This document shows positions 1-4,895 of a stretch of DNA of 6,189 nucleotides, piece by piece (position 1 is the stretch's first letter; each line of letters opens with the position of its first letter). Source of the DNA: Scalindua sp964437425. GTDB taxonomy: Bacteria > Planctomycetota > Brocadiia > Brocadiales > Scalinduaceae. A program made the position numbers and the translations under genes. Below the pieces are notes generated by a model. That model was not told the DNA's origin, ran no database searches, and worked only from the letters and a program-made list of their open reading frames with translations. Location of the stretch: contig CAYTGO010000105.1 of the NCBI GenBank assembly GCA_964437425.1, positions 1 to 6,189 of the forward strand, written 5' to 3'.

Positions 1-657
1 AAATACCATAATATCGAGCCTGAGAAAATAGATGTAGTCTATAATGGTGTCGATCTCAAGAGATTCAATCCTGATAACAAAAACAGATACAGGAACGCCA
101 TGAGAGAGAAACTGTCTCTGGGTGAAGAATTTGTTGTTCTGTACATCAGTAACAACTTCAGATTGAAGGGACTTCTTACACTGGTAAAGTCACTGGGAGA
201 ACTTAAAAAGTCCGGGCAGAATTTTAAAGCCCTGATAATAGGAAGAGGCAATGAGACTCCATACCGTAAACAGGCAAAAAAACTGGGCTGTCTCGATAAC
301 CTGATATTTCTGGGACATGTAGATGAGATAGAAAGGTATTACGCGGCATCAGATCTTTATGTACATCCTACATTTTACGATTCATGTTCTCTTGTGACTA
401 CTGAGTCTTTGGCAAGTGGGCTGCCGGTTATTACAACTGTATATGATGGCGCAAGCGGAATAATGGAAGATGGTAAAGATGGTTTTGTTATGAAAGATCC
501 AAATAATCATAGGGCATTGGCAGAAAAGATAACTCTTTTCTTTGATGATGAATTCAGGCAAAAGGCATCCATTGCTGCGCGTAAAAAAGCAGAAAAATAT
601 CCTGCAGAAACAAACTGTGAAGAAATTATAGAAATATATAATGAAGTGGTAGCATAA
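1..657 (+). CDS. GT4-family glycosyltransferase, WaaG-like, 5' end outside window
   Basis: Frame 1 is open from the first base, so the gene begins upstream. The 218 residues present are the C-terminal part of a GT-B fold enzyme that normally has about 370. Seen: the linker motif VVYNGVDLKRFNP (residues 12-24) that opens the C-terminal Rossmann domain, NNFRLKG (51-57, the usual R/KG donor-phosphate site), and HPTFYD then DSCSLVTTE (127-135), followed by SLASGLPVITT. In the GT4 family the last block is the nucleotide-sugar-binding EX7E motif; here the first acid is Asp127 and the second Glu135. The HP-T-F-Y-D context resembles WaaG (LPS glucosyltransferase I), which adds the first hexose to the heptose core at the inner membrane. 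That substrate is inferred from motif resemblance and from the heptosyltransferase nearby. It is probably co-transcribed with the downstream SGNH gene, 65 bp away. The family is near certain; the donor and acceptor are not. Confidence 0.92.
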   Translation, partial: KYHNIEPEKIDVVYNGVDLKRFNPDNKNRYRNAMREKLSLGEEFVVLYISNNFRLKGLLTLVKSLGELKKSGQNFKALIIGRGNETPYRKQAKKLGCLDNLIFLGHVDEIERYYAASDLYVHPTFYDSCSLVTTESLASGLPVITTVYDGASGIMEDGKDGFVMKDPNNHRALAEKITLFFDDEFRQKASIAARKKAEKYPAETNCEEIIEIYNEVVA

Positions 658-661
658 TTAC

Positions 662-730
662 ATGAAGAGACTATTCTTTGTTCAGGGTAATGAAATCCGG
701 TATATCAAAAAAGAGTTAAAAAATGACTAA
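662..730 (+). other. 22-codon ORF, possible glycosyltransferase gene remnant or coupling leader
   Basis: ATG at 662 opens a frame of 22 codons ending in TAA at 728-730. It begins MKRLFFVQGNEIRYIKKEL. It starts 4 bp after the stop of the preceding gene and overlaps the first 8 bases of the SGNH gene in another frame. Its first nine residues share seven with the start of the glycosyltransferase at 2044 (MKILFLVQG), which is a typical first beta-strand of a GT-B enzyme. Two readings fit: the surviving 5' end of a deleted glycosyltransferase gene, or a short leader coupling translation into the SGNH gene. No strong Shine-Dalgarno precedes it. Chance cannot be excluded for so short a frame. Confidence 0.25.
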
Positions 731-1961
731 CAACACTGAAGATGTTAGTAAAAGAAATAAAGTGTTTCTGGCTATAACACTTGTGGGTACTTTTCTGGTT
801 TGTCTTTTAATTATTGAAGTGGCAATACGCATTCTTGATCCTCAATCTGATCTGCGCAGAAAAGACCTTTTCTTTCAATATGAACCATTTATAGGGGTTG
901 AAGGGATTCCTGACAAAAAAGGGGCTTTTGCTAATTCATATTTCAAGACAACAGTAATACATAATAACGAGGGGTTCAGGGATATTGATCACAGCAAAAA
1001 AAATCTTCAAAATAAATTTCGTGTGATTGTACTTGGAGACAGTTTCACATGGGGGCATGGTGTTGAAAATGATCAGATATACATGAAGATATTAGAAGAA
1101 TATGACCCGAATATTGAAGCTATTAACATGGGTGGTCCTGGAGGAGATCCGCAAGGAGAGCTTAAGGTATATACCTCTCGTGGGGTTGATTATGAACATG
1201 ATGTGGTGCTGGTTGGTTTATTTATAGGAAACGATATTGAAGCTTATTATCCAGACCCCAAAAAAACACCTCCACAATGGGGATATGATAGTAAAGGTGA
1301 TTTTGTTTTAATTGGACATATGAAGAGTAAGGAAGAGGTTGATGCAATCAGAAGGAAGAGTGAGGAGAGGTATTCTCCCACCAAGAGAAGGGATTTCAGA
1401 AGTAGCATCAGCTACTGGTTTACACGGCATTTCCAAATATTTACATTTGTAGGGAATCGTAGAAAGTACTATTCTGATGTGTTAAAAGGATCATTGCTGT
1501 ACACAAAAATCCTAAAAAGTTTTGGAATCGATAATAAACGTGCACATGGTTTTCTGAATTTCTGTATGGAAAACGATCCTGATGATGTTAAGCAAGGATG
1601 GAAATTGTTGACTGGAGTTTTAAAAACCATGAAAGGTTCTGTTGCCAGTGAGGGAGCAAAGCTATATGTGCTATTTATACCACAGTATGTTCAGACTTCA
1701 CAGTCAATCTTCGAAAGAAGTGTGAGGAAATATGGACATGATCCTGCAAAATACGATATGGAAAAACCAAACAGAGAATTAGCAAAACTCTGTAAGGAAC
1801 TGGGGATTGACCATCTGGATCTTTTGCCGGTTATGAAGGAAGAAACATCAATGGGGAATGAACTTTATTACTCTCGAGACGGCCATTGGAACGTTGAAGG
1901 TCACAGGATTGCAGCCAGAGAAATCTACAAAGATATGAAGAAGAGAAGCTGGATTAAGTAA
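723..1961 (+). CDS. Membrane-anchored SGNH/GDSL hydrolase-fold protein, possible glycan O-acyltransferase or esterase
   Basis: The protein has 412 residues: a short basic N-terminus, one hydrophobic segment (about 14-37, VFLAITLVGTFLVCLLIIEVAIRIL region), then a soluble domain probably on the periplasmic side. SGNH blocks are visible in order: a pre-domain NNEGFRD (81-87); VIVLGDSFTWG with the presumed nucleophile Ser107; Gly at 137-141 (NMGGPGGDPQ); FIGND with Asn170; and SRDGHWN near the C-terminus, with Asp386 and His388 as the remaining catalytic pair. The Asp-x-His-Trp form is like that of AlgJ/AlgX/PatB-type polysaccharide acetyl-handling proteins. The gene lies between glycosyltransferase genes, so adding or removing an acyl group on the glycan is a reasonable inference, but no acetyl donor partner (MBOAT protein) is in the window. 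Start: ATG 723, with AAAGAG ending 7 bases upstream as a weak ribosome site. The fold is confident; the reaction is not. Confidence 0.88.
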   Translation: MTNNTEDVSKRNKVFLAITLVGTFLVCLLIIEVAIRILDPQSDLRRKDLFFQYEPFIGVEGIPDKKGAFANSYFKTTVIHNNEGFRDIDHSKKNLQNKFRVIVLGDSFTWGHGVENDQIYMKILEEYDPNIEAINMGGPGGDPQGELKVYTSRGVDYEHDVVLVGLFIGNDIEAYYPDPKKTPPQWGYDSKGDFVLIGHMKSKEEVDAIRRKSEERYSPTKRRDFRSSISYWFTRHFQIFTFVGNRRKYYSDVLKGSLLYTKILKSFGIDNKRAHGFLNFCMENDPDDVKQGWKLLTGVLKTMKGSVASEGAKLYVLFIPQYVQTSQSIFERSVRKYGHDPAKYDMEKPNRELAKLCKELGIDHLDLLPVMKEETSMGNELYYSRDGHWNVEGHRIAAREIYKDMKKRSWIK

Positions 1962-2043
1962 ATGGCATTAAATCTAAGTAGAATGTTGGGTTGATAAGGC
2001 GAGTTATATAGTACAGGTTAGAGAGTTGAGAGAATTGGTTTAT

Positions 2044-3030
2044 ATGAAGATATTATTTTTAGTCCAAGGTCTTGATGTGGCGGCAAGCAGATACAGAGTG
2101 CTTCAATATCTGCCATATCTTAAAGAGCATGGTGTAGTGGCAACCGTCGAACCTTTTCCAAAAGGGTTCTTTGCCAAGCTGAAAGTATTCAAGAGTGTAA
2201 ACCAATACGATATTCTGTTTATTCAGCGAAAGAGATTTCCGGTTCTCTGGCTCAAGTTCATAAGGAAGAACGCAAGAAAAATAGTTTACGATTTTGATGA
2301 TTCAGTAATGTATCGTAGTTCCAAGCACGTTAGCAATGAATCTAAAACGCGGGTTAAAGTATTTACGAATATGGTTAATGTTTCTGACCACGTTATAGCG
2401 GGAAATGAGTATTTACAGAAGAACACTACACCGTATACGCAGAATGTGACAATTATACCATCTCCCATTGACATGACTTCTTATTCTCAAAAGAGATATA
2501 TTGAAAAAAGTGATAACATCACCCTTGGTTGGGTTGGTGCTCACGGAAGTATTCATTATTTGAAGAAAATGAAACCCATATTTGAAATTCTTGGTAACAG
2601 GAATGATAAATTACGACTAAAGATTATATGTGATACTTTTTTCGATTGTGAAAGCATGATTGTGGAGAAAAAGCAATGGAATGAGAAAGATGAAGTTGCA
2701 GACATTCAGAGCTTTGATATTGGACTGATGCCGCTCATGGACGATCCATGGTCACATGGGAAATGTGGGCTCAAGATATTGCAGTGCCTTGCAACTGGAG
2801 TTCCGGTGGTCTGCAGTCCTGCAGGGATCAACAAGGAAATCGTTGAGGACGGTGTGCATGGTTTCTGGGCGAGTTCGCAGGAAGAGTGGATAGAAAAGCT
2901 TGAAATCCTGATAAATGACCATGAGCTTCGAAGAAAAATGGGAATAGCGGGAAGAGAGAGAGTTGTTGAGCGTTATTCACTTAAGGCAAACGAGCCAAGG
3001 ATGCTGAAAATATTTCAGCAATTAATGTAA
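2044..3030 (+). CDS. GT4-type (group 1) glycosyltransferase with YDFDD motif
   Basis: Starting at ATG 2044 gives 328 residues beginning MKILFLVQG, the expected first beta-strand of a GT-B enzyme. A TTG at 2026 would add six residues with no gain in homology, so I prefer 2044; a GAGAG lies 11 bases before it. Seen: SRYR (15-18) after the first strand, KIVYDFDDSVMY (79-90) marking a recognisable GT4 subgroup, a linker IIPSPIDMTSY (137-147), LGWVGAHGS (161-169) opening the C-terminal domain, and GKCGLKILQCLATGVPVV (239-256) in the donor site. In the last block the second acid of the classical EX7E motif is Gln247, which I believe is usual for this YDFDD subgroup. It would transfer a sugar to a surface-glycan intermediate at the cytoplasmic face of the membrane; the sugar and acceptor cannot be read from the sequence. 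The stop is 1 bp before the next gene, implying translational coupling. Confidence 0.88.
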   Translation: MKILFLVQGLDVAASRYRVLQYLPYLKEHGVVATVEPFPKGFFAKLKVFKSVNQYDILFIQRKRFPVLWLKFIRKNARKIVYDFDDSVMYRSSKHVSNESKTRVKVFTNMVNVSDHVIAGNEYLQKNTTPYTQNVTIIPSPIDMTSYSQKRYIEKSDNITLGWVGAHGSIHYLKKMKPIFEILGNRNDKLRLKIICDTFFDCESMIVEKKQWNEKDEVADIQSFDIGLMPLMDDPWSHGKCGLKILQCLATGVPVVCSPAGINKEIVEDGVHGFWASSQEEWIEKLEILINDHELRRKMGIAGRERVVERYSLKANEPRMLKIFQQLM

Positions 3031-3031
3031 A

Positions 3032-4126
3032 ATGGAACAGATAATTATAGCAAGAAAAATACTGGTTAGAGCACCCAACTGGGTTGGTGATGTTGTGATG
3101 GCAACTCCAGCATTCAGATGTATCAGGGAAAACTTTCCGAATTCGCACATAACGTTACTGATTAAGAGAAATCTAAGAGGGATAATTGACGGTTCTCCAT
3201 GGTTTGATGAGGTTATCGAACTGGAACCCAAGGCTGGAAAGAGTAAGAACGGATTTGCTTTTCCTGGGAAGGTTTACGGTGGTAATACAAAGGAATATGT
3301 AGGACTAATACGTAAAATAAGACGGGAAAGGTTCGATCTGGGTTTCCTGTTCCCGAATTCGTTCAGTTCCGCCCTTATGTTATGGTTAGGTGGAGTAAGA
3401 AGGCGCATTGGATACTGTCGTGATGCACGTTATCTCTTATTGACCGATGGCATAGCGAGACCAAGCGAAGATGGAAAATTTCTGCCAACATATATGGGCG
3501 ATTATTATTTAAAGTTATGTACTCAACTTGGCTGCGAAATAACTTCCGGAAGGCCGGAACTGTTTATTTCCGAAGAGTGTGAAGATAAAGCAAATGAGTT
3601 ATTAGTAAAATACAATATCGATAAGAAGCCCTTTATCCTGATGAATCCCGGCGCATCTTATGGATCTTCAAAACTCTGGACAGCAGAGGGATTTGCCAAG
3701 ACAGCAGACTTACTGAAGGGAGTTGTTGACTGCAATATAGTCCTTACTTCCGGGCCGGGTGAGACCGGACTTGCTGACGAGATTGAAAAACATTCAAAAT
3801 CAGGTCTGATCAACCTTTCACGTGCCTCAATCTCCCTGGACGTTTTTAAGGTAATCGTAAAACGCTGCATGCTTTTGATAGCTTTGGACTCAGGACCAAG
3901 GCATTATGCGGTAGCCCTGAATCGGCCTGTTGTCGTGCTTATGGGCCCTAATGATCCCAGGTATACGGAATCAGAATATGAGACAGGTAAGGTGATAAGA
4001 GAAGATATCGAATGCTCGCCATGCCAGCTCAAGACATGTCCTACAGATCGCCGTTGTATGACCTTGATAACACCGGAGAAAGTGGTACAGACATGTATTG
4101 ATGTTTTAGGAATTAAAAAAACTTAA
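3032..4126 (+). CDS. waaF: ADP-heptose:LPS heptosyltransferase, GT9 family (WaaF-like)
   Basis: The 364-residue protein matches the usual size of lipopolysaccharide heptosyltransferase II, which adds L-glycero-D-manno-heptose to the LPS inner core from ADP-heptose. Seen: ILVRAPNWVGDVVMATPAFR (10-29), with the conserved Trp-Val-Gly-Asp and presumed catalytic base Asp20; a second-domain opening NPGASYGSSKLW (205-216) with a Lys/Trp pair as in WaaF; LDSGPRHYAVALNRPVVVLMG (285-305), the GT9 donor-binding block, where most relatives have DSG(x)xH; and NDPRYT (307-312). The C-terminal part carries Cys328, Cys331, Cys336 and Cys342 (CSPC, then CP, then CM), a cluster common in WaaF-like GT9 proteins but missing from the enterobacterial enzyme. 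It starts 1 bp after the previous stop with no clear Shine-Dalgarno, so translation probably depends on ribosomes finishing the upstream gene. WaaF fits better than WaaC or WaaQ, but any GT9 heptosyltransferase role is possible. Confidence 0.92.
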   Translation: MEQIIIARKILVRAPNWVGDVVMATPAFRCIRENFPNSHITLLIKRNLRGIIDGSPWFDEVIELEPKAGKSKNGFAFPGKVYGGNTKEYVGLIRKIRRERFDLGFLFPNSFSSALMLWLGGVRRRIGYCRDARYLLLTDGIARPSEDGKFLPTYMGDYYLKLCTQLGCEITSGRPELFISEECEDKANELLVKYNIDKKPFILMNPGASYGSSKLWTAEGFAKTADLLKGVVDCNIVLTSGPGETGLADEIEKHSKSGLINLSRASISLDVFKVIVKRCMLLIALDSGPRHYAVALNRPVVVLMGPNDPRYTESEYETGKVIREDIECSPCQLKTCPTDRRCMTLITPEKVVQTCIDVLGIKKT

Positions 4127-4180
4127 CAAAACAAATCAACCACCAAATCATTTCATTAAAATTTTTCAATCATTCCTTTA

Positions 4181-4684
4181 TCATAGCCTTTTTATCAGAA
4201 ACTGTGCTTCCTTGCGAATTGTGGCTATGGTTCCGCCATTCGATATGGTTTTATACGTATCGATGTAGTTATCTGCTGTTGATGGTTCATAACCCAATTG
4301 AATGTATAAATTGTCTATTGAGGTAACGTTTGAATGTGTGCCAAGGCCAATGAGCAAACATTGTCTTTCGAGTGCTTCGTTCTCACATTTTTTGATGATT
4401 GCCGTAGCGATTCCCTGTGATCGAAACTCTTTTAACACTCTCAAACGATAGATTTCAGGACAATCCGGGTAATTGTTCCTCACCGTTTCATCTCTCGGGC
4501 CCAACCATCTGACTAACGCATGTCCGACTGGATCACCATTCAGCCAGGCAACAAAGAAGGAAAGACTGAACAGCGATTGATCGTGAAGATCGTCGGCATG
4601 AGTACGTCCGAACTCACTCTTGAATGTGCAGTCCATTTTGTCTAGATCAAATTTCTCTATTTGACGTATCGTAAGCTTTTCCAT
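4181..4684 (-). CDS. GNAT-family N-acetyltransferase
   Basis: This 167-residue protein lies on the opposite strand to all its neighbours. Its fold is GNAT: an N-terminal strand-helix region, FFVAWLNGDPVGHALVRWLG (43-62) as strands 2-3, then motif A EIYRLRVLKEFRSQGIATAI (77-96), whose Arg88-x-x-Gly91-x-Ala93 loop binds the acetyl-CoA pyrophosphate. Motif B follows as SIDNLYIQLGYEP (122-134), including Tyr127. The length is normal and complete. The acceptor is unknown: it could be an amino-sugar, an antibiotic, a peptide or a protein N-terminus, and location in a glycan locus is only weak support for a sugar. Start ATG at 4684; GGAG (4695-4698, 10 bases upstream) and a nearer GAG supply a ribosome site, better than those of the neighbouring genes. 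It converges on the heptosyltransferase gene with 54 bp between stops and has its own promoter candidate, so it looks like an independent insertion. Confidence 0.9.
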   Translation of the reverse strand: MEKLTIRQIEKFDLDKMDCTFKSEFGRTHADDLHDQSLFSLSFFVAWLNGDPVGHALVRWLGPRDETVRNNYPDCPEIYRLRVLKEFRSQGIATAIIKKCENEALERQCLLIGLGTHSNVTSIDNLYIQLGYEPSTADNYIDTYKTISNGGTIATIRKEAQFLIKRL

Positions 4685-4734
4685 TTGGTCTCAACTCCAC
4701 AACATAATACCTGTTCAACAAAAATGAAGGACTT

Positions 4735-4763
4735 ATATTACTTTAAAGTAATTTTCAAGTCAA
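4735..4763 (-). promoter_or_regulatory. Sigma-70-type promoter for the GNAT gene
   Basis: Read on the - strand, TTGACT (4763-4758, five of six consensus bases) is followed after exactly 17 bases by TAATAT (4740-4735, four of six, including the most conserved T1, A2 and T6). Transcription would begin near 4728, leaving a leader of about 44 nt before the ATG at 4684 with its GGAG site. The spacing and position are good, but the region is AT-rich, so chance matches are easy. Confidence 0.5.
4737..4752. promoter_or_regulatory. Perfect 16-bp palindrome overlapping the GNAT promoter, possible operator
   Basis: ATTACTTTAAAGTAAT reads identically on both strands. It covers part of the -10 element and most of the spacer of the GNAT promoter, where a dimeric repressor would block RNA polymerase. 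No regulator gene is in the window. Being all A/T except for one C and one G, it could have arisen by chance, so the operator role is an inference. Confidence 0.35.
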
Positions 4764-4816
4764 ATTTCTAAAAAGCAGAGATAATCTTCAGCTTATTGAT
4801 AACGTGTTGTTTTTAC

Positions 4817-4845
4817 TTGATTTAGACATTTCTTAAAGCTATCCT
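4817..4845 (+). promoter_or_regulatory. Weak candidate promoter for the tandem kinase gene
   Basis: TTGATT (4817-4822) and TATCCT (4840-4845) are separated by 17 bases, each matching four of six consensus positions. Transcription would start near 4852 and give a leader of about 44 nt. Something in this intergenic stretch must start the + strand gene unless transcripts read through from the heptosyltransferase gene across the GNAT gene. This is the best of several poor matches. Confidence 0.25.
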
Positions 4846-4895
4846 TAATTTGCGTCTGAGCTTCATGAGAGCTTATTTGTTGCAGCTATAATACG

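Noticed and set aside
1962..2043. Internal promoter before the second glycosyltransferase gene (TTGATA at 1991, TATATA at 2005)
   Set aside because: The two elements are separated by only 8 bases, far from the 16-18 needed, and no alternative pairing with good spacing was found.
2026..2043. TTG start at 2026 adding six residues to the second glycosyltransferase
   Set aside because: The ATG at 2044 gives the standard MKILFLVQG N-terminus of GT-B enzymes; the extra residues match nothing and need a rarer start codon.
2286..2474. Reverse-strand ORFs inside the glycosyltransferase and heptosyltransferase genes (also at 39-251, 3022-3231 and 3658-3870)
   Set aside because: Each is fully covered by a + strand gene with conserved family motifs, and none has a recognisable product.
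4127..4180. Possible bidirectional terminator between convergent genes
   Set aside because: There is no GC-containing stem followed by a T-run on either strand; only AT-rich sequence and a 7-bp direct repeat (AATCATT at 4146 and 4168) are present.
4773..4794. Imperfect dyad AAGC-AGAT/ATCT-GCTT upstream of the kinase gene
   Set aside because: The arms are short and broken by unequal bulges, and the centre is too tight for an RNA hairpin. It is within chance expectation.
4887..4892. Perfect TATAAT just before the tandem kinase start codon
   Set aside because: It lies only 3 bases before the ATG at 4896, so transcription would start inside the coding region, and no -35-like hexamer lies 16-18 bases upstream. 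It is probably chance in AT-rich DNA.
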